Below are positions 16,019 through 24,372 of a stretch of DNA of 40,500 bases, piece after piece. Made by a program: the position numbers and the translations under genes. The first letter of the stretch is position 1. The number at the start of each line of letters is the position of its first letter. The stretch lies in assembly GCF_004364575.1 (NCBI RefSeq), contig NZ_SOAG01000027.1, positions 1 through 40,500 on the forward strand. The letters are read 5' to 3'. The notes below the pieces were generated by a model. The model made no database searches. It had not been told where the DNA came from and saw nothing but the letters and a program-made list of their open reading frames with translations. The stretch comes from Myroides indicus. Lineage in GTDB: Bacteria > Bacteroidota > Bacteroidia > Flavobacteriales > Flavobacteriaceae.

Positions 16019-18481
16019 TTGAAAAAGCTTTTTTATTTCATCGTTTTTTGGACAGTTGCTGTATCTTCAGCTTGGACACAGTCTGTACAAGTAAAAGGAG
16101 TTATTTTGAATAATTCAAAAGAACCTGTTGCTGAGGTTAAAATTTCTGATGGCAAAACAACTGTTTTTTCCAATCAAAATGGCTTTTATTTTATAGATAT
16201 TCCGACAGAAACTGAAATTACTTATCAAAAAAATGGATTTAAAACATCTCAACTTTTTGTAAATGGCAAAAATAATGAGTTAATAGAGATAAACGTTTTA
16301 CTGTTGCCGGAACAAGAAGAGTTGGAAGAAATTATTATTGATAAAGAATACCAAAACTTAACCGGGACAGTTGTAATTCCGCCAAGTGTTCTGCGAAAAA
16401 TCCCCGGAGCCAATCCAGGGATCGAAAATATTTTAAAAACGCTGCCCGGTGTTTATTCCAATAATGAGCTGAGTACGCAATATGCTGTAAGGGGAGGTAA
16501 TTATGATGAAAACGCAATTTATGTTAATGAAGTTGAAGTATATCGTCCGTTTTTAATTCGGTCGGGCAAACAAGAAGGATTGAGTTTTGTAAATTCTGAT
16601 ATGATTGAGAATATAGAGTTTTCTGCAGGAGGATTTCAGGCAAAATATGGAGATAAACTCGCCTCTGTTTTAGATATTACTTATCGCATTCCAACTCGAT
16701 TTAAAACGATGGTAGAGGCGAGTTTTTTGGGTACTTCAGCAACGATAGATTTAGTGTCTGCCAATCAGAAGTGGAGTTCTGTGACAGGTGTTCGCTATCG
16801 AAATAATCATTTATTGGTAAATAAAGACGAGGAAGACGGGAGCTATCGTCCGAGTTTTACCGATGTGCAAACGTCAGTCAATTTTATTCCTTCTAAAAAA
16901 TGGCAGTTTAATTTTTTGGGAAATATTTCAGCCAATCAATACAAATACAAACCTGTTTCCAGACAAACCCGATTCGGAACGATAGACGAAGTATCTGTTC
17001 TCAATATTTATTATCAGGGAAGAGAAGAAGATAAATACACTTCTGTTTTTGGTGTATTAAAAGCTGCATATAAAGTAAATGAGCACAATAGCTTAAAATG
17101 GATAACATCGTTATATCATAGTCAGGAACAGGAGTATTACGATATTTTAGCGGCTTACCGGTTAACAGCCTCTTCGGGTAATTCGGATAATAATCAGGAA
17201 GACTGGTATTATTCAGAAGGAAATGTGAAATATACAGAAGGAATAGGTTCGCAGCTCAACCATGCCCGCAATGATTACGACGCTTTGATTTTTAATGCTG
17301 AGATGAAAGGAATACATAAATTAGAAGAACATTTGCTAGAGTGGGGAATAAAGTATTCTGCTGAAAATATCAGAGATAGAATGGTGGAATGGGAAGTGGT
17401 AGATTCGTTGGGATTTCACATACCAAATCCTAACTTAAATATTGTTAATACCGAACCGTATGCACCTAACGAAGGCCCACTGGCTCCTTTTTTTAATGTA
17501 AGAGTCCGACATACGGTTAATATTAATAGATTAGGTGCTTTTGTGCAGTGGAGTAAACAATTCAATACAGATAATGCAGATATTTATCTCAATGCAGGGA
17601 TAAGAGCACAATGGTGGAATATTAGCGAAAATAAAAACCAAACCGGAATTGCTTTCAGCCCCAGAACGCAGATAGCTGTAAAACCGTACTGGACAACCGA
17701 TATGGTATTTCGACTTTCAACAGGTTTGTATCAACAACCTCCGTCATACAGAGAATACAGAGCTATGAACGGCAGTCTTAATCTGGATTTAAAAGCGCAA
17801 AAATCTTTAGATTTTGTATTGGGACACGATTATAGCTTTAAGTTGTGGGAACGTCCGTTTAAATTGCAAACCGAAGTTTATTACAAATACTTAACGGATG
17901 TAAACACTTATACGCTTGACAATGTACGCATCCGCTATCAGGCAGACAACAATGCTAAAGCCTATGTGTATGGAGCGGATATGAGATTGTATGGAGAATT
18001 TGTGCCGGGGACGGAATCGTGGTTGAGTTTTGGCTATTTAAAAACAGAGGAAAATTACAACAACAGAGGCTATATCGCCAGACCGACTGATCAAAGATTA
18101 AAATTCGGGATGCTGTTTCAGGATTATATGCCGCAGATTCCAAACCTTAAACTTTATTTAAATCTGGTGTATAACACAGGGCTGATAGGAGGATCACCTT
18201 CTTATTCAGATCCGTATGATTATCAGATAAGGTTAAAGGATTACAGACGGGCGGATATCGGATTTTCGTATGTGTTTAAAGATAGCATAATAGGGCAAAA
18301 TAAAAGCTGGCTGAGAAGAATTGAAGAACTGCAGTTTGGTTTTGAAATATTCAATTTGTTTGACAATCAAAATGCTATCACAAATACATGGGTCAGGGAT
18401 ACCTATTCTAAAAGGCAGTATGCAGTACCTAATTATATGACCGGAAGAACATTTAACCTGAAAGTTAATTTGACTTTATAA
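16019..18481 (+). CDS. TonB-dependent outer membrane receptor with carboxypeptidase-like N-domain
   Basis: An 820-residue protein. A signal peptide (KKLFYFIVFWTVAVSSAWTQ) is followed by a CarboxypepD_reg-like beta domain (VQVKGVILNNSKEPVAEVKI, residues about 22-105), a plug domain (IPGANPGIENILKTLPGVYS, QYAVRGGNYDENAIYVNEVE) and a C-terminal barrel ending MTGRTFNLKVNLTL. It should import a ligand across the outer membrane with TonB energy; the substrate is not known, and no SusD-like gene is nearby. The only start that includes the signal peptide is TTG at 16019, because an in-frame stop precedes it at 16013-16015. It follows the M23 gene closely. Confidence 0.92.
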   Translation: MKKLFYFIVFWTVAVSSAWTQSVQVKGVILNNSKEPVAEVKISDGKTTVFSNQNGFYFIDIPTETEITYQKNGFKTSQLFVNGKNNELIEINVLLLPEQEELEEIIIDKEYQNLTGTVVIPPSVLRKIPGANPGIENILKTLPGVYSNNELSTQYAVRGGNYDENAIYVNEVEVYRPFLIRSGKQEGLSFVNSDMIENIEFSAGGFQAKYGDKLASVLDITYRIPTRFKTMVEASFLGTSATIDLVSANQKWSSVTGVRYRNNHLLVNKDEEDGSYRPSFTDVQTSVNFIPSKKWQFNFLGNISANQYKYKPVSRQTRFGTIDEVSVLNIYYQGREEDKYTSVFGVLKAAYKVNEHNSLKWITSLYHSQEQEYYDILAAYRLTASSGNSDNNQEDWYYSEGNVKYTEGIGSQLNHARNDYDALIFNAEMKGIHKLEEHLLEWGIKYSAENIRDRMVEWEVVDSLGFHIPNPNLNIVNTEPYAPNEGPLAPFFNVRVRHTVNINRLGAFVQWSKQFNTDNADIYLNAGIRAQWWNISENKNQTGIAFSPRTQIAVKPYWTTDMVFRLSTGLYQQPPSYREYRAMNGSLNLDLKAQKSLDFVLGHDYSFKLWERPFKLQTEVYYKYLTDVNTYTLDNVRIRYQADNNAKAYVYGADMRLYGEFVPGTESWLSFGYLKTEENYNNRGYIARPTDQRLKFGMLFQDYMPQIPNLKLYLNLVYNTGLIGGSPSYSDPYDYQIRLKDYRRADIGFSYVFKDSIIGQNKSWLRRIEELQFGFEIFNLFDNQNAITNTWVRDTYSKRQYAVPNYMTGRTFNLKVNLTL

Positions 18482-18507
18482 ATTGAACAATCCAAAAACT
18501 AAATCCG

Positions 18508-18515
18508 TATATTTG
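18508..18515 (+). promoter_or_regulatory. Candidate promoter of the EF-hand-like lipoprotein gene
   Basis: TATATTTG matches TAnnTTTG, with ATTG at 18482-18485 as a possible -33 part 22 bases before it. It lies 20 bases before the ATG at 18536, where GAGG provides a weak ribosome-binding site. Confidence 0.5.
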
Positions 18516-18535
18516 AAGTATAAAATTTTGAGGTG

Positions 18536-19315
18536 ATGAAAATAAAAAAAGGTTTTTGTTTGTTGGGAATGATTTTAATGGCAATGGCTTGTAAGCAAGA
18601 AGAAAAGCCCAAAGTTATTTACAAAGAAGAAAAAAACAATAATGCAGTTCAGGTAGAAACTCCTAAAGAAAAGGAGCGGACAGATGATATCAGAATTGCC
18701 GATTTACCAGTAGTGATGGGACGTTCGGAATATTTAATTCATCCGATAGGAGAAGTACGGGTTTATAGTAGCTCCTCAAAATACGGAACAAGCAAAGTAA
18801 ATCAATTTTCATATACCGTATCTAATTATGCTCCGTTTGAAATGACGGGATATTTAGAAAACTTAATGTTTCAGCACAAAGATTCTATAACTATAACTCC
18901 TCTTACTGATCAAAAGGTACAAATTCAGTCGGTGGTCTATTTGAATACAATTGCCGAAAAAACAAAAAAACACATCCTTATTTATACTCTATTTGACAGT
19001 GATACTAATAGAGACGGTAAGACAGATTCCAATGATATCAAAACACTTTATATCAGTAAATCCAGTGGAAAGAACTTTAAAAAGTTAAGCGAAAATTTAC
19101 AAGAATTGTTGGATTGGACAGTTATTGATGTGCAAAATCGCCTTTATTTCAGAACAGTTGAAGACATCAACAAAAATGGCGCATTTGATAAAGATGACAA
19201 CATTAATTATTTTTATGTTGACTTGCTGGATGCCAACTGGGAAGTGAAGAACTATGATCCATTAATGGTAAAGAGTATGAACGAAACAGCTACAGGCGAA
19301 GAAAGCGATGAGTAG
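18536..19315 (+). CDS. Predicted lipoprotein with two EF-hand-like loops
   Basis: A 259-residue protein with a signal sequence ending LMAMAC, an acceptable lipobox, then a charged linker (KQEEKPKVIYKEEKNN). The body has two acidic loops of calcium-binding type: DSDTNRDGKTDSND near the middle and EDINKNGAFDKDD near the C-terminus, each with the D-x-[DN]-x-[DN]-G spacing of EF-hands or dockerin repeats. No enzyme motif is seen. It follows the TonB receptor by about 50 bases but has its own promoter candidate. Probably exposed on an outer or inner membrane; function unknown. ATG at 18536 is preferred to the GTG directly before it. Confidence 0.75.
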   Translation: MKIKKGFCLLGMILMAMACKQEEKPKVIYKEEKNNNAVQVETPKEKERTDDIRIADLPVVMGRSEYLIHPIGEVRVYSSSSKYGTSKVNQFSYTVSNYAPFEMTGYLENLMFQHKDSITITPLTDQKVQIQSVVYLNTIAEKTKKHILIYTLFDSDTNRDGKTDSNDIKTLYISKSSGKNFKKLSENLQELLDWTVIDVQNRLYFRTVEDINKNGAFDKDDNINYFYVDLLDANWEVKNYDPLMVKSMNETATGEESDE

Positions 19316-19353
19316 ATTCAAATTTTAAATAGTTAACTGAATAATTTTATATT

Positions 19354-19914
19354 TTACTTTTTTGAAACAATAAAATCGTCTTTTGGGTTTTTACCTAAAA
19401 AAAAGGAAAATACTTCACCATATCCGATTGGTATTTTAAATGTATTTTGCAAAGGAATCTGTAACAAATAGGTCCAAAAACACCGTATAATGCCCGCATG
19501 CGTAATGATAAGAACTTTAGAATAATTTTTGTTTCTGAGATCTTCCAAAAATGAAGCAGCACGGCTGTAAACTTGAGTTAAGTTTTCTCCGTTAGGAGCA
19601 CAGATATTTTCTATATTGCTCATCCATATTTTTAGTTGTTCAGCATTTATATTGTTCCAAAATTCCATTTCCCAATCCCCAAAGTTCATTTCCATCAATC
19701 GTTTATCGGTTGCAGATGAGGGGTTAAATTCTTTAGCCAAGAGTGTACACCGTTGGAGCGGACTGGTAATAATACAGTTTATATCTGCGGGAATCTGTTG
19801 TTTTACAACTGCCAGATCTTCCCGATAAGTATCCAACAAGGAAAGGTCTGTTTGTCCATAACAAATTCCTTTAGGAGCATCTACAGGTGTGTGTCGAATT
19901 ACATAAACTTCCAT
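19354..19914 (-). CDS. cobC: Alpha-ribazole phosphatase / histidine phosphatase family
   Basis: A 186-residue histidine phosphatase: catalytic RHT in YVIRHTPVDAPKGICYGQTD (the family's RHG motif variant), SPLQRC, the acidic NFGDWE motif and the second catalytic His in IITHAGIIR. Placement beside cobS and cobT supports the alpha-ribazole-5'-phosphate phosphatase role in lower-ligand assembly. ATG at 19914 is used; it overlaps the cobS 3' end by 16 bases, while the 20 extra upstream codons have no family similarity. Confidence 0.88.
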   Translation of the reverse strand: MEVYVIRHTPVDAPKGICYGQTDLSLLDTYREDLAVVKQQIPADINCIITSPLQRCTLLAKEFNPSSATDKRLMEMNFGDWEMEFWNNINAEQLKIWMSNIENICAPNGENLTQVYSRAASFLEDLRNKNYSKVLIITHAGIIRCFWTYLLQIPLQNTFKIPIGYGEVFSFFLGKNPKDDFIVSKK

Positions 19915-20675
19915 AAAATAATTACAATGAGGTAAAATAATACTTCGCAAACTTGCTGTACTGTTCCCAAACAATCGCCGGTATAGCCGCCGATGTGTTT
20001 TTTAAAATACCAACTTAAATATAGTTTTCCTATGTGACTCAAAGGAATGATTAATAAAAATAACCAGTTTTTAAATAGAAAATAAGGAATCAATGTTGTC
20101 AATAATGTAAAAAAGAATGCTCCATAAGACAGCTTTTTATTAGCTAATGGTTTAGACTTGCTTTTATCGATGTCTGTAACATATAAATCAGTAAAAATCA
20201 TTGTTCCAGCCTGAAACCTGCTAGTAATATGTCCGTTTAAAATAACGGCATAAATTAAAGTTCCGGAACTATATGCAATTTGATTTAAAGCGAGGAACTT
20301 TAAAAGTAAAATCAGTATAATGCCAATAACACCATATGCGCCAATTCTGCTATCTTTCATAATGGTCATAATTTGTTCCTTACCGTAGCCTCCTCCAAAC
20401 GAATCACAAACATCTGTGAAACCATCTTCATGAAAAGCGCCTGTCAGTAACACTGTACTAATCATAGAAATTACCAGACTGATTTCTGTTGAAAAAAACA
20501 ATTGGGAAACAAAGTAAACGAAACATCCTATACCGCCTACAATCGCTCCTACTAAAGGAAAATACTTTTGAGATTGATTCATTATTTCTTCACTGTACTT
20601 CAATTTAACAGGAATAGGAATGCGCGTAAAAAACATGATTGCCGTACAAAAATAGGTAAGTTCTCTATATATCAT
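19899..20675 (-). CDS. cobS: Adenosylcobinamide-GDP ribazoletransferase (cobalamin synthase)
   Basis: A 258-residue polytopic membrane protein with about six or seven hydrophobic segments. The acidic signature DGFTDVCDSFGGGYGKE that binds magnesium and substrate is present. The N-terminus FFTRIPIPVKL is typical of the family. It joins adenosylcobinamide-GDP with alpha-ribazole(-phosphate) to make cobalamin or its phosphate. It overlaps cobT by four bases (ATGA, 20672-20675) and cobC by 16, so the three genes form a tight operon. Confidence 0.95.
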   Translation of the reverse strand: MIYRELTYFCTAIMFFTRIPIPVKLKYSEEIMNQSQKYFPLVGAIVGGIGCFVYFVSQLFFSTEISLVISMISTVLLTGAFHEDGFTDVCDSFGGGYGKEQIMTIMKDSRIGAYGVIGIILILLLKFLALNQIAYSSGTLIYAVILNGHITSRFQAGTMIFTDLYVTDIDKSKSKPLANKKLSYGAFFFTLLTTLIPYFLFKNWLFLLIIPLSHIGKLYLSWYFKKHIGGYTGDCLGTVQQVCEVLFYLIVIILWKFM

Positions 20676-21676
20676 TTGTTGGAAATCTTTGCGGATTCAA
20701 AACTAGCCATTTTGTTTAAAAATTCTACAGCGCTTTTTATTATGGGATATGCAATAGCGCATCCCGTTCCTTCGCCCAGTCGAAGATTAAGCTTTAAGAT
20801 TGCTTTTTCATTTAGCTTTTTAAGAAGTAATTGATGCCCTTTTTCATCAGATTGATGACAAAATAAAGCATTGTCCAAAATTTTAGGATCTATTTTATAA
20901 GCTGCTAAAAAAGCGCTTGAGGCAATAAAACCGTCTATCATAATTACCATATTTTTGCGGTAGGCTTCCAACATTGAACTGTACATTTGGGCAATTTCAA
21001 AACCACCGAAAAATAGAAGAGCTTCTTCCACAGAATTCGGGCAGCCGCGATTTTCCATTACTCGTTTTAAAATTACTTTTTTATTGTAAAGCTGAATATC
21101 GTCTATACCTGTTCCTCGTCCTACACATTCTTCTATAGGTATATCTAAAAGTGAACTCATTAGAAGCGAGGCAGAGGAGGTGTTTCCGATGCCCATCTCA
21201 CCAAAACCAACAATATTGCATTTGCTTTTGGTAAGTTTGTCAACTATATCTTCTCCTTTCTGAAAACAAAAAGAAAGTTGTTCAGCAGTCATAGCATTGG
21301 CATTTAGCATATTTTGGGTCCCGTATCCTGCTTTAGCGTGGATGAGATTAGAATTTTTCTCAAAATCGGCATTTACACCAGCATCTACAATTTTTAAATT
21401 TATATTATTTTGTTGGCAAAAAACATTAATAGCAGCACCACCTTGTAAAAAATTTAAAACCATTTGCTGAGTTACTTCTGTAGGATAGGCACTTATTCCC
21501 TCTTGTGCTAATCCATGGTCTGCCGCAAAAATAATAAGTGAAGGGGAGATTAGTTCGGGAGATAAGGTTTTTTGAATTTTACCTATTTTAAAAGCTATTT
21601 CTTCAAGCTGTCCTAAAGCTTTTAAAGGTTTGGTTTTTAAATCTATTTTATTTTGTAGCTGCTGGTCAAAGTTCAT
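20672..21676 (-). CDS. cobT: Nicotinate-nucleotide-dimethylbenzimidazole phosphoribosyltransferase
   Basis: A 334-residue protein with the CobT landmarks FAADHGLAQEGISAYPTEVT, FLQGGAAINVF, GFGEMGIGNTSSASLLMS, GRGTGI and the C-terminal LRLGEGTGCAIAYP with the catalytic-region Glu. It makes alpha-ribazole phosphate from the lower-ligand base and nicotinate mononucleotide. First gene of cobT-cobS-cobC. No cobU (kinase/guanylyltransferase) and no cobalamin riboswitch are found in the 113 bases upstream. cobT and the gene at 21790 are divergent. Confidence 0.95.
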   Translation of the reverse strand: MNFDQQLQNKIDLKTKPLKALGQLEEIAFKIGKIQKTLSPELISPSLIIFAADHGLAQEGISAYPTEVTQQMVLNFLQGGAAINVFCQQNNINLKIVDAGVNADFEKNSNLIHAKAGYGTQNMLNANAMTAEQLSFCFQKGEDIVDKLTKSKCNIVGFGEMGIGNTSSASLLMSSLLDIPIEECVGRGTGIDDIQLYNKKVILKRVMENRGCPNSVEEALLFFGGFEIAQMYSSMLEAYRKNMVIMIDGFIASSAFLAAYKIDPKILDNALFCHQSDEKGHQLLLKKLNEKAILKLNLRLGEGTGCAIAYPIIKSAVEFLNKMASFESAKISNK

Positions 21677-21708
21677 TTTTTGTTTGTATTTTTAATATTC
21701 ATTGTCGA

Positions 21709-21716
21709 CAAAGATA
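21709..21716 (-). promoter_or_regulatory. Candidate -7 element for the cobTSC operon
   Basis: TATCTTTG on the minus strand matches TAnnTTTG, 32 bases before the cobT ATG. The -33 part is not clear. Confidence 0.45.
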
Positions 21717-21789
21717 GGCTGTTTTTATTTTGTAGCTTTTGAAAACTATAGAATATACAGGTTAAGACAGATAATAAAAATATAAAAAA

Positions 21790-22353
21790 ATGAATTTTAG
21801 AATTGAAAATAATGGTGTTATTTCAAAAGAATTTATAAAATTGGGGATTGCTGATTTTGAGAGTGCATGTCAGTATATTAGCCTACTGCCTTACCGAAGA
21901 AATACGGATAAAAATGATATTTTGTGTATATTAAAAGATAAGGGAGGAACGTGTAGTACCAAACATGCTGTTTTGCGAAAACTAGCTTTAGAAAATAAGC
22001 TTGACGGTATAAAATTAATACTGGGTATTTTTAAGATGGATGGTACATATGACAAGCGAATTTCAAAAACGCTTACTAAAGCCGGATTAGCTTTTATACC
22101 TGAAGCTCATATTTATTTAAAAATAAACAACATTTATATTGATGTTACAACGCCTGAAAGCAACTATGAAACAGAGATAAAGCCAAGATTATTGAAAGAA
22201 CAACAAATAGAATATAATCAGATTACGGATTATAAGGTGCATATTCACAGAGGATTTCTGAAAAAATGGGTAAAGACACAACCAGGATTGAACTACACGG
22301 TGGATGAAATTTGGAAAATAAGGGAGCAGTGTATTTTAGATTTGCAGCAGTAA
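21790..22353 (+). CDS. Uncharacterised protein, possibly transglutaminase-like cysteine hydrolase
   Basis: A 187-residue soluble protein not recognised by name. Three positions suggest a Cys-His-Asp catalytic triad: Cys55 in DKGGTCSTKHAVL, His107 in FIPEAHIYLKI and Asp118 in NIYIDVTTP. Order and spacing resemble transglutaminase-like folds, where a helix-borne Cys is followed by His and Asp on adjacent strands. The enzyme type is inference from these motifs only. No signal peptide is seen. Divergent from cobT across 113 bases. Confidence 0.7.
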   Translation: MNFRIENNGVISKEFIKLGIADFESACQYISLLPYRRNTDKNDILCILKDKGGTCSTKHAVLRKLALENKLDGIKLILGIFKMDGTYDKRISKTLTKAGLAFIPEAHIYLKINNIYIDVTTPESNYETEIKPRLLKEQQIEYNQITDYKVHIHRGFLKKWVKTQPGLNYTVDEIWKIREQCILDLQQ

Positions 22354-22375
22354 CTTTTTATGTAGTATTTTTTTG

Positions 22376-22383
22376 TAATTTTG
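22376..22383 (+). promoter_or_regulatory. Candidate -7 element before the 54-residue membrane protein gene
   Basis: TAATTTTG matches TAnnTTTG and lies 59 bases before the ATG at 22443. No -33 TTTG at a usual spacing. Confidence 0.35.
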
Positions 22384-22442
22384 CTTTAAGGGTATTAATA
22401 TATTAAATACTGGTACCTGTTATAACAATTAAATAGAATATT

Positions 22443-22607
22443 ATGTTATACCCTTTTATTTCAGTAGGATTGGTAGTTGTATTTGTCCTCTATACTTTAT
22501 ATGTGTTGCTTGTTAAAAAGGACATGAAGAAATTTAAAACTATATTCTACCCGGGATTGTTTTTTATTGCTGTTTGGGGAGCTATTTATTGTTTTTTATT
22601 GAGATAG
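22443..22607 (+). CDS. 54-residue two-helix membrane protein
   Basis: ATG at 22443 to TAG at 22605-22607 encodes 54 residues beginning MLYPFISVGLVVVFVLYTLY. A hydrophobic helix (residues about 4-24), a basic loop (LLVKKDMKKFKT) and a second helix (YPGLFFIAVWGAIYCFLL) give a hairpin across the membrane with the loop inside. The PGLFFIAVW segment looks like one conserved in short flavobacterial hypothetical proteins, from memory only. Function unknown. Confidence 0.6.
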   Translation: MLYPFISVGLVVVFVLYTLYVLLVKKDMKKFKTIFYPGLFFIAVWGAIYCFLLR

Positions 22608-22751
22608 GAACGCAACGGTAAATAATCATAAAAATCCGTTTCTTTAATGGTTGGGTATTTCAAATGTTTAATAAGGTATGTTTAAGATTTTAAAAATTTC
22701 TCAGTCGGTCATTTCTTGTATAACTGATCTATCCACTTCTGATATTGTAGT

Positions 22752-23099
22752 TTGGTAAATTTACCATTATTGAATATTTTGGATGGAATAATTCAAATTT
22801 GTGAAGCAGAAGATATTCAAATACTAAAAGGAGTTGTTTCAAAAGATCATATTCATCTACATATAGAGTATCGTCCTTCACAAAATCTAAGTAATATAGT
22901 TAAGTTACTAAAAGTTCGTACATCACGAAAGTTACAAATTGAATTTCCTGTTTTGAAACAACGATATTTGGGACGTCACTTTTGGGTGATAGGTTTTGGT
23001 TGTTGGAGTACAGGAAATATTACAGATGAAATGCTAAATGAATATTTAGAGCATCACCGCAAACCAAATGATAATGAAGGAAACTTTATACTTGAGTAA
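22752..23099 (+). pseudogene. tnpA: IS200/IS605-family TnpA transposase remnant, 5'-truncated
   Basis: About 115 residues of a Y1 HUH transposase. The HUH pair is in KDHIHLHIEY, followed by SRKLQIEFPVLKQRYLGRHFW, GCWSTGNITDE and the helix with the catalytic Tyr (LNEYLEHHR). The conserved N-terminal strand of intact proteins (the KYRYK-type segment, some 35 residues) is missing, an in-frame TGA precedes at 22740-22742 and the frame opens only with a TTG. I searched 22608-22751 for a lost N-terminus and saw none. It is followed by two hairpins that look like the element's right end. Probably inactive. Confidence 0.8.
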
Positions 23100-23113
23100 G
23101 TTGCTCCACCGAG

Positions 23114-23160
23114 GCAGACTTTAGTCTGCTTTAACAAACTATGGACTTTCAGTCCATAGT
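23114..23160 (+). mobile_element. Right-end hairpins of the IS200/IS605 remnant
   Basis: Two imperfectly spaced perfect hairpins lie just after the transposase stop: GCAGACT/AGTCTGC (23114-23120, 23123-23129) and ACTATGGACT/AGTCCATAGT (23138-23147, 23151-23160, loop TTC). Terminal hairpins of this kind are the recognition structures of single-strand IS200/IS605 elements. They could also act as a terminator for the convergent gene at 23185. Confidence 0.65.
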
Positions 23161-23184
23161 GGTTTATTTTTAAAAATTGAAAAA

Positions 23185-24372
23185 TTAAATATCTAAATTT
23201 CCAACAGAATAATTTCCGAAGTGATGTGACAAATCGACTGTTTTGTAGGTGAGATTTGAATATTTATTAGAAAATAAAATAATACATACGCTATCTTGTG
23301 CTAATCGGATATAAGAAGAAGTGTTTCCTCGCCACCAGCCATTGTGAAAGGTATAGTTTTCTCCATTAGCCATTTTTATAAGACGCATTCCTAAACCATA
23401 ATTTTTTTTCCCTTTTGTTTCAAAACTATATCCTTGATACATTTGTTTCTTCAAATTAGCACTCAAAAATTCATCAGAGTACAGAGCAGTATCTAATTTT
23501 AAAAAATCTCTCGGAGTAGTGTAAATATTTTTATCCCCATAAGTACCATCCATATAATCCCAATGCATTTCTCTGTTGTTAGATTTGTAAGATTGAGTAA
23601 CTAAATCTTTTTTAGAAATATCATCGAAAACAAAACTATGAGACATTTGTAAAGGGGCAAAAACTAAATCTTTTATTGCATTTTTAAATTTTTTTCCAGT
23701 AATTTCTTCTACTATACTTGCTAAAACAACATAATTAGTATTGCTGTAATTGAACCTTGTGTTTGGTTTAAAATCTAAATCAACTTTCTGTTGTTTAATT
23801 ATATCTAAAACATCTTTATTAGTTACTGTTTGTTTATAATCCCAAATGTCATTATAATAACCATAATACTTTAGTCCGCTGCGATGATTAAGCAAAGTTC
23901 TGACTGTAATATCATCATACGGAAATCCGCTAAGGATGTCAGAAACTTTTTGATCAAGATGCAACTTATTCATATCAACTAGTCTCAGTACAGATACTGC
24001 AGTAATCACTTTCCCTACTGACGCAACATGCATAGGAGTATCTTCACTGATAGGTTCATTTTTCTTTTTATTGGCAAACCCTGTATAATCTTCATATAAA
24101 ACCTGTCCGTTTTTAGCAACCAAAAAACTTCCGGTATAATTATTTTTATGTATATTTTTAGAGTAAAAATCTTCTATAAAGTGACTTTTCTCTACTATAT
24201 ATTCTGGTTTAAGCTCTTTGAATTTTACTTTATATGGTTCATCTACTAATACGTTGTGCTCTTGTATAATAGGCATATTCATTGCTAAATCTAAATCTAA
24301 TTCTGAATTTTCCTTTTTACATGAATCCAGTAAAATAAGGCTTAATAACGAGATTACTATCTTGCTACTCAT
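23185..24372 (-). CDS. Serine hydrolase of the class C beta-lactamase/PBP-like family, lipoprotein
   Basis: A 395-residue protein. A signal sequence ends LILLDSC, a lipobox, so it is probably lipid-anchored. The beta-lactamase fold motifs are SVGKV (SxxK, nucleophile Ser), the YxN motif in FNYSNTNY and HNGWWRG (HxG in place of KTG) near the C-terminus. Family members are esterases, D,D-peptidases or beta-lactamases; the HxG variant is common in esterase-like or peptidase members, so resistance is not implied. It lies beside the IS200/IS605 remnant in a region of accessory character. Confidence 0.85.
   Translation of the reverse strand: MSSKIVISLLSLILLDSCKKENSELDLDLAMNMPIIQEHNVLVDEPYKVKFKELKPEYIVEKSHFIEDFYSKNIHKNNYTGSFLVAKNGQVLYEDYTGFANKKKNEPISEDTPMHVASVGKVITAVSVLRLVDMNKLHLDQKVSDILSGFPYDDITVRTLLNHRSGLKYYGYYNDIWDYKQTVTNKDVLDIIKQQKVDLDFKPNTRFNYSNTNYVVLASIVEEITGKKFKNAIKDLVFAPLQMSHSFVFDDISKKDLVTQSYKSNNREMHWDYMDGTYGDKNIYTTPRDFLKLDTALYSDEFLSANLKKQMYQGYSFETKGKKNYGLGMRLIKMANGENYTFHNGWWRGNTSSYIRLAQDSVCIILFSNKYSNLTYKTVDLSHHFGNYSVGNLDI

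Noticed and set aside
21677..21789. Cobalamin riboswitch upstream of cobT
   Set aside because: The gap is only 113 bases and lacks any B12-box-like conserved segment or the needed stems.
22608..22751. Missing N-terminus of the IS200/IS605 transposase in another frame
   Set aside because: Translation by eye showed no KYR-like N-terminal strand, so truncation is more likely than a frameshift.
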